From contig JAZUGF010000154.1 of NCBI GenBank assembly GCA_045641065.1, forward strand, positions 1-36,319: a stretch of DNA of 36,319 nucleotides. Reading direction: 5' to 3'. Position numbers and translations under genes: made by a program. This document shows, piece by piece, positions 23,235 through 33,402 of the stretch (within the stretch, counting starts at the first letter, position 1; each line of letters begins with the position of its first letter). This DNA comes from UBA1723 sp045641065 (lineage in GTDB: Bacteria > Bacteroidota > Bacteroidia > Bacteroidales > Paludibacteraceae). The notes beneath the pieces were generated by a model, which ran no database searches, was not told where the DNA came from, and worked only from the letters and a program-made list of their open reading frames with translations.

Positions 23235-24218
23235 GTGAAAAAGTTAAAAAACGTACTCGGATTTGTAGTTCCTCTACTTCTAAGCATCGCTCTTCTTTAT
23301 TACATATATTCTGAAGAGAATTTGGACGAGCAGATTGCCTATATAAAGAGCTCGAATTTTTTCTGGCTGTTTTTGCCTGTACTAGTCGCATTGATCAGCA
23401 ATCTTTTCAGAGCTTTACGATGGAAGATGCTAATTAAAGCATCTGGTTTGGAAGTCTCTCTGACAAATTCATTTTTGGCAGTGTTAGTTGGCTATTTTGC
23501 TAATTTCATACTTCCACGTGCTGGAGAGGTTGCAAGATGTGGAGTGCTTAAAAAATATTCAGGATTGTCGTTTACGACGGTTCTTGGGACAGTAGTGACA
23601 GAGAGAATTTTCGATGTGATAATGACTGCTATTATCATGATGCTTGCATTCGTATTGGAGTTTGGAATGCTATCTTCATTAGTTGAAGACGCGGACCTCC
23701 CGTCGAAAATATTATCTATCATAATAAATCCATTCGTCATTGTCATATTATTGATAATGGCAGTTGTACTTATTTTGTTTTTCAAACTTAGAAACCAAAG
23801 CAAGTTATACGCTAAAGGGCGTGAAAGTCTTCGAAAGTTCAAGATTGGAATGATGTCTGCAAAGGATGTAGATAATAAATTTATGTTCGGATTATACACG
23901 GTTTTAATTTTCGCATGCTATTATCTTATGCTTCATTTCAGTTTCTGGGCATTTGATTTTACAAAAGACATCACTTTTTCACAAGGTTTAGTGATTTACG
24001 TGATGGGAGCTTTAGGTATTATTGCACCGGTACAAGGAGGAATTGGAGCCTGGCATTTTATGACAATTCAAGCATTGGTATTCTATCTTGGCGACGGAAT
24101 TGCCTCTGAAGCAAAAGCGTTTGCTTTATCTGTTCATTCAGTTCAGACAATTTTGGTATACATCGGATGTGGATTGATAGCATATATGTTGCTTCCATTA
24201 TTGAATAAAAAGAATTGA
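23235..24218 (+). CDS. Flippase-like/LPG_synthase_TM family membrane protein (UPF0104)
   Basis: 327 residues if translation starts at the GTG at 23235 (Lys-rich VKKLKNVLGF, then the first helix). The frame continues upstream to 23196, but that part is the terminator. About seven to eight membrane helices with the family features NLFRALRWKMLIKASG and FANFILPRAGEVARCGVLKK near the N-terminus, and GALGIIAPVQGGIGAWHF near the C-terminus. The family includes the membrane domain of lysyl-phosphatidylglycerol synthase/flippase and proteins tied to glycolipid or dolichol-mannose transport. This gene lacks the soluble aminoacyl-transfer domain, so lysyl transfer is unlikely. Its substrate cannot be told. 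It appears to be a single-gene unit. Confidence 0.85.
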   Translation: MKKLKNVLGFVVPLLLSIALLYYIYSEENLDEQIAYIKSSNFFWLFLPVLVALISNLFRALRWKMLIKASGLEVSLTNSFLAVLVGYFANFILPRAGEVARCGVLKKYSGLSFTTVLGTVVTERIFDVIMTAIIMMLAFVLEFGMLSSLVEDADLPSKILSIIINPFVIVILLIMAVVLILFFKLRNQSKLYAKGRESLRKFKIGMMSAKDVDNKFMFGLYTVLIFACYYLMLHFSFWAFDFTKDITFSQGLVIYVMGALGIIAPVQGGIGAWHFMTIQALVFYLGDGIASEAKAFALSVHSVQTILVYIGCGLIAYMLLPLLNKKN

Positions 24219-24262
24219 TAAATACACAGAAGACCCCAAAAATTGACTTATTATACTTAGAG

Positions 24263-24290
24263 GAGACGCGAATTTTCACGTCTCTTTTTT
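24263..24290 (+). terminator. Intrinsic terminator after the flippase-like gene
   Basis: GAGACG at 24263-24268 pairs with CGTCTC at 24279-24284, and a T-run follows (24285-24290, then more T). It lies about 45 bp after the stop. Confidence 0.75.
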
Positions 24291-24383
24291 ATTTTTTTGT
24301 AGTTAAACGTATAATTTTAGGTAGACAAATAATCTTTGTGACAAAAAAAAGGCATAATTTTTTATAATCAAACTTAAATTTTC

Positions 24384-24391
24384 TATTTTTG
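24384..24391 (+). promoter_or_regulatory. -7 element (TATTTTTG) for the giant surface-protein gene
   Basis: Exact TAnnTTTG match about 90 bp before the preferred ATG at 24482. A second near-match (AATCTTTG) lies about 50 bp further upstream. Because RNA would start near 24396, a TTG start at 24389 is excluded if this is the promoter. Confidence 0.5.
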
Positions 24392-24481
24392 CATTGTTTG
24401 GTGGATAGTGTAGAAGAATTTATGGACTACTACAAAAGGACACCGTTTAATTATTTATTGAACGTAGACACAATTTTTTAT

Positions 24482-27400
24482 ATGAAAAGATTTTTACAAA
24501 TACTTGAAAGATTCGTTCCAGAGATTGGAATCGGATTTGGAAAATATCTTTTTGCATTCTGCATTCTGATAAGTGTGCAGATGAGCACTTTTGCACAGGG
24601 ATATACCTATTTGGACGTTAAACCTGCTAATCCAGTAAAACAAGGTGTGGTTCACGTCAAACCTGGAACAGAAGTTACTATTTCAGTTTCTGGACAGACA
24701 ATTCCTGGTATGCCAGTGACATGGATGTATAGAACTGAGAGAAAACCTGATGTAGGAGACAACAAACAAACTCTTGTTGGCGAAACAGGTACTTCTATAA
24801 CATATAATGTAACTCGTGATATAGAATTCCAGGCTACTTATCAATCGGTTTTTGGACAAGTCACAGATCGAGTCCTAATCTCATGTGCAGAGTTGGTATT
24901 GTCGGTAGGAAATACAAATGAAGCGTGTCCCGAGAAAGCAGTTGAATTTGCTATTGTTGGAGGTCAGTTGTCCGACAATGGTAAGTTTGAAAAGAAAGAA
25001 AATGGACCAGCTTGGCAGATGAAAAGACAGTTCTCTGTAGAAAAAGATAAATTTAAAGGTGATACTATCGTTACACGAAACGAGTCGGGAACATCTAATT
25101 TCTCTGTTCGTGCTAGTTTGGAATATTCATATTTTAATGCTGAGAAAGGAAATGTCAATTTTGACGCAATAGATATCACTATTCGTACTGATTGTAAGGC
25201 AGAATGTTTGACAACTTCTACAGGTGATTACTATGTAGGTACAGATTTTGACCCAAATAGAACAGGAGCATCTGTTATTCCACAAGATATTGTCAGTCAT
25301 TTTGGTGATTACAATATTGATTTGTTAGAAGGTGATTTGAAAGCCGGTGATTATTGGCTTGGAACTGATGTAGAAGGATTCTTTGGTCAGGTCCCATACA
25401 ATGATATGGTCGCTGGAGTAGGCGGAAAGAACAACTACTTGTTCTGTCAGAATCCAAATCAGAGAATTTGTGAGTTGAAATTTTCTCCAGTTTCTGAGTT
25501 TGTCGGAAAGACATATAAATACAAGATGCGTTTGTATCTTCAGAAAGAAAGGGGTTGTAACATAGATCCAAACGCTAAGTTCAAGGCACGTACTGGTCAG
25601 GGAAAGGTTACTACCGATCATTTGTATGGCTCGTCATACAACAATAATGATGGTTCTTTGATCAGAACCGCAGAAGGATATGAAGAGGGAGATATGACAT
25701 TGGCATTTGCTCAATTGATTAATCAGGAAGATGTTCAAGATTATGATATGATCAAGGTTGAAATTGTCTTTGATGGTCAATTCCCGCTTGATGAAAAATA
25801 TGATCCGATTCGAAACGAGTGGAATGGTTTGAAAGCGTTCTCTTTCATGCCCGAGTTCGCTCAGATGAGTTGTTGGAAGATCGCTCTAGACTATATCTCT
25901 GCCGAGATTGAAAATGTATGTTTGTCACCTCAAATTTTGTGTGCTGGAGCATATACTACAGCTCATGCTGCCGGTTTCCCAGAAAACTCAGATTTCCGAT
26001 GGTATAAGAAAGTTGGAGGAAAACTTGTTGATGTGACTTCTGAGGTTAAGCACCCTAACGGTAATCCTTCAGATGCATACATTAAAGCTGAGGTGGGCAA
26101 GGTTGAATACCAGTTGCAGGTTGAAATCACTGGTATAGGAAAGAGAACTCATGATTTTGTTGTAACTGGTAACGATTGTGAGATTGTTAATCCAACAGAA
26201 ATCAATGGAGGCACATTCTGTATGCCTAGTTCTTCATCATTCTCTCAGACATATGCTCCAAATATTGTTGATTACACATCAACTGTGACTTATTCTTGGG
26301 AAATGTATAAGCCTAATGGCGACTTATGGTATGATTCAAAATCAAAATCTGATACACATTTCGCTGTATATACATCAAAAGAATTTAGAGATTCTAGCAG
26401 CCCATATTATTGTGATTCAAAAAATGATTCATTAGTTATAACAATGGATCCTGATGATGCCGCTACTATTGAAGAAGGTGACTATAAATTGGTTTTGAAA
26501 GCCTATAATGATGGTGCAGAACAATCATCATTGGAAAAAACAATTCATATATACCGTAACCCAGATATCACTTTGAAACTTTTAGGTGATAAATTTGTAG
26601 GTGTCGAATCAGAGTCAGATAAGAAGATCTGTCCATCCGATAAGAGAAGAGAGATTATTGCATACGCAGAAAATGCATTCACATCATCTATGATGGGTCA
26701 GTACACATATGTGTGGAATTCAATACCTGGTTCTGCTGGTGTATTCACTCCACTTGCTACAGATCCAAGCAAGGCAACTGTTAATTTGAGTGCCATCCCT
26801 GGAATATGTGATGGAGATGTCGACAATGTTGAGTTCACAGTAAATGTGTATATTGATGGATGTTCCGATGATGACAACAACAAATATGATCTAGAAGCAC
26901 TTGGTGAAATCAGTATCAACTGTAACTCTTTGATCGGAGTAGACGACACATTCTATTTGCCTTCTAAGAAAGAGGAAATGCAAATTAGAATTCCGATTCC
27001 AAAATTTGAGTCAGGATGTGATACAGATCCTAAGATTATAATTGAATTTAAGTCAAATAGACCTGAAATTGATGCTGTTTTAGGAACTAAGAAAGTCGAG
27101 GTTTATAAGTCTGAGATAGCTTCTACTACAAGTCTTGATGTGACACTTCCTTGGGGAGAGTATGATTTCCACTATACAGTTGTAGATGGTTGTGGAAGAA
27201 CTAAAGATTGTCACGTTCCAATCAATATTGTTAAGGGTGGACCAGACATCCCATGTGATCAAATCATTGATATTGATACTCAAAAAGGTCAATATAATGA
27301 GGCTGAAGGTACTAAATGTACTGTTAAATTCAATGATCTAAATTTGACAAAACCTGTATTGCCTGACTTGAATGATGAGTTTGAAACTCTAATTGCAGGA

Positions 27401-30400
27401 GTGTATGAAGGACGTATCAATTTCGAGTCACAGCAGAATAAGAATGCTTTGATGTCAAGTGCAGAAGACCGTGCTAAGTTTGACAAGACTATAGCATTGG
27501 AAGATGATTATGGTGTTAATTATACTTATATTCTTTGGTCTTTCACGAACAATGCAGGCAAAACTAAATACTGTGTTCAGGAGGTTTTGGTTGAGAACAA
27601 GGATCTTCCAGATTTTGATTGTGATCAGATAAAACCTTTCCGACCTGAAACTCAGAAGGGACAGTGTGATATCAAATTCAAAGATTTCTGGGATGAACTT
27701 AAAAATAAGAATTATTATGCTTTTGTATATTGTCCAGAACCAGGATTCACTGTTCCAGGAGAGTTGCATTCAGATCCAGTGAAAATTTCAAAACTTGAAG
27801 ATGATAGAGTGTTCAAAGTAGGTGTTGCTGACACTGTTTATTGGCAGTTCCGTGACCCTCATGATTATGGAGATAATGTCAAGTATTGTCCTCAGGTAAT
27901 CAATGCATTCTCTGGTGACAGCGTAAAAGTTGATTGTGATGCTTTGGCATATTTTGAAGCTACAGCTGAAGAAGGAACATGTTTCGTTAAGGCCGCTGAG
28001 TTGAATTTCCCAAGACCTCCTTATGGGGAAGAACCTTGTACATTAATAAAAGTGCCTGGAGAGGGAACAAGAAGTGATTACCCAGGAAGAACAGATATGC
28101 TTGAGGCTGAATATCCAACTGGAGACACATATATTACATGGATATTCAAAGGAGAGAATTCTTTCCCTTCTACATGTACGACACATATCTTTGTGAAGGG
28201 TAACAAGCATTTCAACCTTGACTGTATTACTTTGTTCCCACCTAAGGATATTGTAGTTCCTGACTGTGATTCAACAAAGGTTAAATTGGAACCTAAGAAA
28301 GTTGCTGATCCATGTGTGGCTGGATACATGTCTGAAAGTGTGCCTTATTTTACAGAATACATTAAGGATAAATCTGGAAAAGTTATTGACACTACATATA
28401 CATTAATAAATCTAAAGACAGAGAATCCGTATAAATTCCCTAAGGTAGGTAAATGGTTCGTGACATGGGTATTTACAGATTACACTAAGAATATCACTGA
28501 TACTTGTGTCCAGTCTATACATTTAAGAGACAATCAGCCACCAAAGGTTAATTGTGATACAATCCCAGATTCATATGTAGAGTTGGATGGCAAATGTGAA
28601 ATTCCATGGGACGATTTGAGAGACAAATTAGGTAATAAAGCTGCTATTGAATATTGTACAGGTGAAACAATATGGGGTGAACCTTACTTGCTTGATACAA
28701 CTACAGGAAATAGAACTCCATTCCCTCCAACAGTTAGTGTTGGTATCTATCCAATTCAATGGGTATTCGCAAATGATAGTTTGACAACTGAAGAGGCAAA
28801 ATGCGACAAGACATTATACTTGCAGCATAATATGGAGCCTATATTCAATTGTGATAAGTTGAAGAAAATTCAATTGTACACACCGGAGACTCTATGCTAT
28901 GTCAAATTGGATGAGACAAATTTGCCAATTCCAGAAGCTTACGATGCATGTGTAAAGGATTACACTGTATATGGACATGGATATGTACAGTTGTTCGGCC
29001 AGGGTGAATATGTTGAGCTTTGCTATTTCGACAGAAATAAAAACAAGGCCGTTTATAAAAATAAAATTACTGTAGACGGTAAAACATATGATGTGCTTCC
29101 TTTGGGAGGACATAAGATTAAGTGGGTATTCACAAGTCCATATTCTACTAAGGATAAGATTTGTTATCAGACTATCAATATTAACAGTGGAGTCTTTGAG
29201 AAAATCAGTTGTGATGATTTGGCAGAAACTGTCACATTCACTTTGATTAATCCAGGACCAGGTGCAACATATGATGAAATCGTAGCTGCAGGTTTGATCA
29301 AACCTACGTTTGATGATCCTTGTGGTGTTGTTGATAGCCTATACTACCGTAGTGATGATCCAGATAAGGATGGAAAGGATCCTTCGATTTATGATATTTA
29401 TCCTGAGGGTACTACTACAATTACTTGGAAGTTTATGGATAATTCTCCTAACACACATCTTTCACCTAAGAAATGTCACACTAAGGTTATCGTAAGAGAT
29501 GGTGTTACTCCTGATTTGATTTGTCCTAATCCAATCGGACCATTTACTTGTTTGGATGCAGTGCCTGCGCCATACAAGAATTTGAATGAGTTCTTGGCTG
29601 CCGGAGCTAAAATCGTGTCTAATGGAAAAGATGTTTCAGATTATGCTGTGGCATCTACGTTCAAGGTTGTAGAAAATCCATTAGGTGATATTTGTGATTA
29701 TACTTTGCAAAGAACATATTCTGTAGAGAATCAGAGAGGTCAGGTTTCTACTTGTGTTCAGGATATTGCAATTAAGGATGAAGAAGCTCCTGAATGGAAT
29801 GTCTCTCTTGCTTCTGGAACACAGATCAAAGATAGTGAAGGTAATGTAGTTGAAATTGAATTTACCGATCAGTCACAGTGTGGACCACTTGCTTTCTTCC
29901 CTGAAAATTTGACTGCTACTGATATATGTCAAAATGAAACACTTTCAGAATATAAGAAAGTTAATGATTTTGAAGATCTAGTTGATGGTTTGTTCTATAC
30001 TGTATCAAGTAATAGATCTTCGGATCCATCTGATTGTGCATATTACAAATATACCGAAACTCGTAGGTATATTGCAGTAGATAGATGTCGTAGACGTTCT
30101 GTCATCTTGAGTTACGTAGCTAATGTGGAAGATACAGATCCTCCGATTATCGATAAGATAAACCTTGATGAATGGTATAAGAAATTCGTTCCAGCAGAAT
30201 ATGCTCATGAAGATTGTAAATTCTTGTATCCAGACTTGGTAAGTACTTTCCCTAAGAATGTTATCAGTGATAATTGTAATAATGAAGCTGTTAAATATTT
30301 CAAGATTACTCAGGTGCCAGCAGCTGGAACTGTTATCAGAAATACAAAGGTTAAACAATATGTGACTTTGTATATTACAGACCCATGTGGATTGCAAGAT

Positions 30401-31747
30401 ACAGCTCAGAAAGAAATCTTTGTACAGGATAATAAAGATATTATTCATATTACATTGGATACAGCAACTGTATGTATAGAGCAAGAAAAGACTATTGATA
30501 AATTGATTACTTCTAAGGGTCACATGTACACGGAGAATTGGTTTAATCCAGGTGAGTGGGATTATGTTGAAAACAGTGTCTTCGCATATGACTATTATAA
30601 GGGTATCAAGAAGGATGAAATTGAGAAACTAGCTAAGTCACTTTCGGAAGAAGATCTTCAGAAAAAGCTTGATAAGGAAAACTTGATATATTCTAACAAT
30701 AGTGTTACTCATAAGGGAGTTTATGACCAGCATATGGATGCCTCTATATTTATTGGTTTGGATTCGTTGTTAGATGAAGGATGGTATACTATTATCGCAA
30801 TGGATACATCTTTGCATTGTACTGATACTGCAACCGCTTATATCACTGTACATTCAAGACCTACTGTAACTCTTGACGGTGCACCATTGGTTGTATGTGA
30901 AAATGACTCTATTCACTTGATGACTGATGATCAACCATTAGTAACTAAGTATAATGTAAATGTTGATGATAATGGAGATCCAATAATCGAAGCTGCATTT
31001 GGTTGGATGGTTAACAAACAAGTATATGAACCAAAAACATTATTGCCATACTATGATGGAGCGTTGAAATTACAGTATTACGCAAAGAATAGTTGTGGTA
31101 CAGGTATTTCAGATGACTTTATCTCTGTAAGCATGAGGAAGAGAATGAATCCTGATGAGTTTATGCTTACGACGGAACCAAACAACCCTTCTCGAGTATT
31201 CATGGGAGAGTCTGCTAAGTTGCAGCTTGTTACTAAATATACTCCTGACACTTACATGTGGTATAAGGTTAAGGGTGTTGCTGATGGAAATTCTGATCAA
31301 ATGTATGACAAGTATGGAGAACTTCTAGAAGAGTATACTAAAGACTCGAATTATGAACCAGATTCTCTAATTCAGACTTCTTATCAGAAGTATCCAGGTG
31401 CAAAGGTTTTGGATATGACTGATCTAGGAGATAGTGCTAAATACTATGTGCTAATGGTTGATGGTGTTTGTCCAGCGGTTCCTTCTAATATCGTGGCAAT
31501 TGATGTTGTGAAGAAACTTCCAACTGCATTTACTCCACATAACTCACTTGGAATGAATGATGTCTTTATGGAAGGTCACAAGGTAATTATCTTCAACCGA
31601 TACGGTCAGAAGATGACAGAGAGTGACAACGGTTGGGATGGTACTTGCCGCGGCAATTTGGTTGACCCAGGTGTTTACTTCTATGAGGTTGTAATCAACG
31701 AAGGACAGAGAGTTAAGGGATCAATTGAGGTTGTATATTTTAAGTAA
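24482..31747 (+). CDS. Giant secreted surface protein with HYR-like repeats and T9SS/gliding-type C-terminal domain
   Basis: 2,421 residues from the ATG at 24482, chosen because it starts a good signal peptide (MKRF..., hydrophobic 22-37, likely cut after TFA at 38). The N-terminal third consists of Ig/PKD-like beta domains. From about residue 923 to 1683 come seven spaced copies of a ~95-120-residue module. Each begins with a C-D-x-(I/L) type word (CDQI, CDQI, CDAL, CITL, CDTI, CDKL, CDDL), ends with a (T/K)W-x-F strand and has a further Cys, as in HYR-type domains. More Ig-like regions follow. The last ~77 residues (LPTAFTPHNSLGMNDVF ... IFNRYGQKM ... WDGTCRG ... GVYFYEVV ... KGSIEVVYFK) match the CHU_C/type B sorting domain, used by the type IX system to export and attach proteins to the surface. 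It is probably an adhesin or matrix protein. No T9SS gene lies in the window. It stands alone between its own promoter and terminator. Confidence 0.9.
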   Translation: MKRFLQILERFVPEIGIGFGKYLFAFCILISVQMSTFAQGYTYLDVKPANPVKQGVVHVKPGTEVTISVSGQTIPGMPVTWMYRTERKPDVGDNKQTLVGETGTSITYNVTRDIEFQATYQSVFGQVTDRVLISCAELVLSVGNTNEACPEKAVEFAIVGGQLSDNGKFEKKENGPAWQMKRQFSVEKDKFKGDTIVTRNESGTSNFSVRASLEYSYFNAEKGNVNFDAIDITIRTDCKAECLTTSTGDYYVGTDFDPNRTGASVIPQDIVSHFGDYNIDLLEGDLKAGDYWLGTDVEGFFGQVPYNDMVAGVGGKNNYLFCQNPNQRICELKFSPVSEFVGKTYKYKMRLYLQKERGCNIDPNAKFKARTGQGKVTTDHLYGSSYNNNDGSLIRTAEGYEEGDMTLAFAQLINQEDVQDYDMIKVEIVFDGQFPLDEKYDPIRNEWNGLKAFSFMPEFAQMSCWKIALDYISAEIENVCLSPQILCAGAYTTAHAAGFPENSDFRWYKKVGGKLVDVTSEVKHPNGNPSDAYIKAEVGKVEYQLQVEITGIGKRTHDFVVTGNDCEIVNPTEINGGTFCMPSSSSFSQTYAPNIVDYTSTVTYSWEMYKPNGDLWYDSKSKSDTHFAVYTSKEFRDSSSPYYCDSKNDSLVITMDPDDAATIEEGDYKLVLKAYNDGAEQSSLEKTIHIYRNPDITLKLLGDKFVGVESESDKKICPSDKRREIIAYAENAFTSSMMGQYTYVWNSIPGSAGVFTPLATDPSKATVNLSAIPGICDGDVDNVEFTVNVYIDGCSDDDNNKYDLEALGEISINCNSLIGVDDTFYLPSKKEEMQIRIPIPKFESGCDTDPKIIIEFKSNRPEIDAVLGTKKVEVYKSEIASTTSLDVTLPWGEYDFHYTVVDGCGRTKDCHVPINIVKGGPDIPCDQIIDIDTQKGQYNEAEGTKCTVKFNDLNLTKPVLPDLNDEFETLIAGVYEGRINFESQQNKNALMSSAEDRAKFDKTIALEDDYGVNYTYILWSFTNNAGKTKYCVQEVLVENKDLPDFDCDQIKPFRPETQKGQCDIKFKDFWDELKNKNYYAFVYCPEPGFTVPGELHSDPVKISKLEDDRVFKVGVADTVYWQFRDPHDYGDNVKYCPQVINAFSGDSVKVDCDALAYFEATAEEGTCFVKAAELNFPRPPYGEEPCTLIKVPGEGTRSDYPGRTDMLEAEYPTGDTYITWIFKGENSFPSTCTTHIFVKGNKHFNLDCITLFPPKDIVVPDCDSTKVKLEPKKVADPCVAGYMSESVPYFTEYIKDKSGKVIDTTYTLINLKTENPYKFPKVGKWFVTWVFTDYTKNITDTCVQSIHLRDNQPPKVNCDTIPDSYVELDGKCEIPWDDLRDKLGNKAAIEYCTGETIWGEPYLLDTTTGNRTPFPPTVSVGIYPIQWVFANDSLTTEEAKCDKTLYLQHNMEPIFNCDKLKKIQLYTPETLCYVKLDETNLPIPEAYDACVKDYTVYGHGYVQLFGQGEYVELCYFDRNKNKAVYKNKITVDGKTYDVLPLGGHKIKWVFTSPYSTKDKICYQTININSGVFEKISCDDLAETVTFTLINPGPGATYDEIVAAGLIKPTFDDPCGVVDSLYYRSDDPDKDGKDPSIYDIYPEGTTTITWKFMDNSPNTHLSPKKCHTKVIVRDGVTPDLICPNPIGPFTCLDAVPAPYKNLNEFLAAGAKIVSNGKDVSDYAVASTFKVVENPLGDICDYTLQRTYSVENQRGQVSTCVQDIAIKDEEAPEWNVSLASGTQIKDSEGNVVEIEFTDQSQCGPLAFFPENLTATDICQNETLSEYKKVNDFEDLVDGLFYTVSSNRSSDPSDCAYYKYTETRRYIAVDRCRRRSVILSYVANVEDTDPPIIDKINLDEWYKKFVPAEYAHEDCKFLYPDLVSTFPKNVISDNCNNEAVKYFKITQVPAAGTVIRNTKVKQYVTLYITDPCGLQDTAQKEIFVQDNKDIIHITLDTATVCIEQEKTIDKLITSKGHMYTENWFNPGEWDYVENSVFAYDYYKGIKKDEIEKLAKSLSEEDLQKKLDKENLIYSNNSVTHKGVYDQHMDASIFIGLDSLLDEGWYTIIAMDTSLHCTDTATAYITVHSRPTVTLDGAPLVVCENDSIHLMTDDQPLVTKYNVNVDDNGDPIIEAAFGWMVNKQVYEPKTLLPYYDGALKLQYYAKNSCGTGISDDFISVSMRKRMNPDEFMLTTEPNNPSRVFMGESAKLQLVTKYTPDTYMWYKVKGVADGNSDQMYDKYGELLEEYTKDSNYEPDSLIQTSYQKYPGAKVLDMTDLGDSAKYYVLMVDGVCPAVPSNIVAIDVVKKLPTAFTPHNSLGMNDVFMEGHKVIIFNRYGQKMTESDNGWDGTCRGNLVDPGVYFYEVVINEGQRVKGSIEVVYFK

Positions 31748-31770
31748 CGTCAATTTAATTTGATTATAGT

Positions 31771-31804
31771 AAGGGTGGAAGAGTGATCTCTTCCTCCCTT
31801 TTCT
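31771..31804 (+). terminator. Intrinsic terminator after the giant gene
   Basis: A 13-bp stem with one mismatch (31771-31783 with 31788-31800), loop TGAT, tail TTTTC. It begins 24 bp after the stop. Confidence 0.85.
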
Positions 31805-31819
31805 TTGAAAATATCATAT

Positions 31820-32431
31820 ATGATTTACAGAATTTATCCGGAGAACCCTAATCAAAAAGAGATTGATAAGGTCGTTCAATTTTTACAGGATGGTGGAATT
31901 ATAGTTTATCCTACTGATACAATTTACGGTATGGGTTGCGACATATTCAATGCACGTGCGGTTGAAAGAGTATGTCAGTTTAAAAAGATAGATCCTAAGA
32001 AAGCAAATCTTTCTTTTATTTGTTATGATTTAAGTCACATTGCGGAATATGCAAAAGTAAATAACGAGGTTTTCAAATTGATGAAGAAGAACCTTCCTGG
32101 TCCATTCACATTCATTTTGAATGCTACCAGTAATCTTCCTAAACTATTCAGAAACAAGAAGACTGTTGGTATACGTGTCCCCGACAATAATGTGATCAGA
32201 GAGATTGTTAAGACGCTTGGTAACCCAGTACTTTCAACATCTGTTAAAGATGAAGATGATGATGTATTAGAATACTACACTGATCCTGAGTTGATGGATG
32301 AGAAATTGTCTCATTTTGTTGACTGTGTTATTAATTCTGGGTATGGAAGTCTAGAACCATCTACTGTGGTTGATTGTACAGGTGATGAACCTGTGATTGT
32401 GCGTCAGGGAAAGGGTATATTGGAATATTGA
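31820..32431 (+). CDS. YciO/YrdC/Sua5-family protein (putative L-threonylcarbamoyladenylate synthase)
   Basis: 203 residues from the ATG at 31820; a TTG at 31805 overlaps the terminator tail. The YrdC fold is clear: GGIIVYPTDTIYGMGCDIFN, LPGPFTFILNATSNLP, KKTVGIRVPDN, GNPVLSTSVKD, and the closing PSTVVDCTGDEPVIVRQGKG. Sua5/TsaC proteins make threonylcarbamoyl-AMP for the t6A37 modification of ANN-decoding tRNAs. The KKxNLSFICYDLSHIAEYA stretch is more like YciO, whose cellular role is less sure, than the KRP..PL motif of TsaC. Length also fits YciO; the Sua5 C-terminal domain is absent. The next gene begins one base after its stop, so they form an operon. Confidence 0.88.
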   Translation: MIYRIYPENPNQKEIDKVVQFLQDGGIIVYPTDTIYGMGCDIFNARAVERVCQFKKIDPKKANLSFICYDLSHIAEYAKVNNEVFKLMKKNLPGPFTFILNATSNLPKLFRNKKTVGIRVPDNNVIREIVKTLGNPVLSTSVKDEDDDVLEYYTDPELMDEKLSHFVDCVINSGYGSLEPSTVVDCTGDEPVIVRQGKGILEY

Positions 32432-32432
32432 T

Positions 32433-33332
32433 ATGTGGATTTTACTTTCGATGGTGTCTGCACTTTTGTTAGGCATCTATGATATATTTAAGAAAAAATC
32501 GTTATCTGAAAATGCTGTAATTCCGGTATTGGCGATATCTATATTCTTTTCTTTCTTGCTTTATTCACCATTGCTTATCATATCTGGTTTCGACGGTGGG
32601 GAAGAAATGCTTGGTGATTTCTATGTGCCCCAAGTCGACGCAGCGATGCACTTTCAGATTTTTCTTAAAGCAGCAATAGTACTTTGTGCATGGATTTGTG
32701 CATACTTTGGAATGAAACATATTCCTATCACAATATTCTCACCTATTAGAGCAACTCAACCTATATGGGTTGTTTTGGTAGCAGTACTTCTTTTCAACGA
32801 ACAATTGTCGGCTATCCAAATTGTCGCTATTGTCATTACACTTGGATGCTTCTATGCTTTTTCTGTTGTCGGTAAAAAAGAGGGAGTCTCTTTCAAATCC
32901 AACAGATGGATATGGCTTGTGATTGCAGCTACTATCTTTGGATCAGCTAGTGGACTATATGATAAATATCTCATGGTAAACTCTTGTCCACGCATGACAG
33001 TCCAAGTTTACGCTTGTATGTATCAGGCAATACTGATGATGATAGTCATGTTCGTATTGTGGTACCCACGTCGAGATAAATCAACACCATTTGAATGGAG
33101 ATGGACTATACTTGGAATATCTGTTTTTTTGATGGCCGCTGACTTTGTTTATTATTGGGCTTTGTCTGATCAAAACTCATTTATCTCTATTGTATCAACC
33201 ATTCGTAGATCGGGTGCCGTCGTGCCATTTGCATATGGTGCTTTTGCTTTGAAAGAGAAAAATATTAAAACTAAATCTATTTTGCTTGGAGGCGTGATTT
33301 TGGGAGTTTCAATGCTATATATATTCAGATAA
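32433..33332 (+). CDS. EamA/DMT-family transporter
   Basis: 299 residues from the ATG at 32433. The frame extends upstream to 32397 only by overlapping the YciO-like gene. Ten membrane helices are expected as two EamA repeats, about 1-140 and 150-299. Repeat one has FGMKHIPITIFSPIRATQPIWVVLVAVLLFNEQLS, and repeat two has the corresponding SIVSTIRRSGAVVPFAYGAFALKEKN. These transporters move small metabolites (drug/metabolite superfamily); the substrate is not predictable. It directly follows the YciO-like gene by one base, and transcription should stop before the next promoter at 33358. Confidence 0.9.
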   Translation: MWILLSMVSALLLGIYDIFKKKSLSENAVIPVLAISIFFSFLLYSPLLIISGFDGGEEMLGDFYVPQVDAAMHFQIFLKAAIVLCAWICAYFGMKHIPITIFSPIRATQPIWVVLVAVLLFNEQLSAIQIVAIVITLGCFYAFSVVGKKEGVSFKSNRWIWLVIAATIFGSASGLYDKYLMVNSCPRMTVQVYACMYQAILMMIVMFVLWYPRRDKSTPFEWRWTILGISVFLMAADFVYYWALSDQNSFISIVSTIRRSGAVVPFAYGAFALKEKNIKTKSILLGGVILGVSMLYIFR

Positions 33333-33357
33333 TCGGGGATTTTCCATTTAAATTTGC

Positions 33358-33365
33358 TATATTTG
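33358..33365 (+). promoter_or_regulatory. -7 element (TATATTTG) for the 33403 gene
   Basis: Exact TAnnTTTG match with TTTCC at about -33. The start of transcription would be near 33370, about 30 bp before the ATG at 33403. Confidence 0.6.
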
Positions 33366-33402
33366 CATTTATATATTAATACTATAGCATAAATATATTT
33401 AT

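Noticed and set aside
24389..24481. Upstream start for the giant surface protein
   Set aside because: It would begin with TTG inside the -7 promoter element and put the signal peptide about 30 residues inside the protein.
30005..30523. 172-codon minus-strand ORF inside the giant gene
   Set aside because: It is antisense to a well-supported coding region, with Ile/Ser-rich composition typical of a shadow frame.
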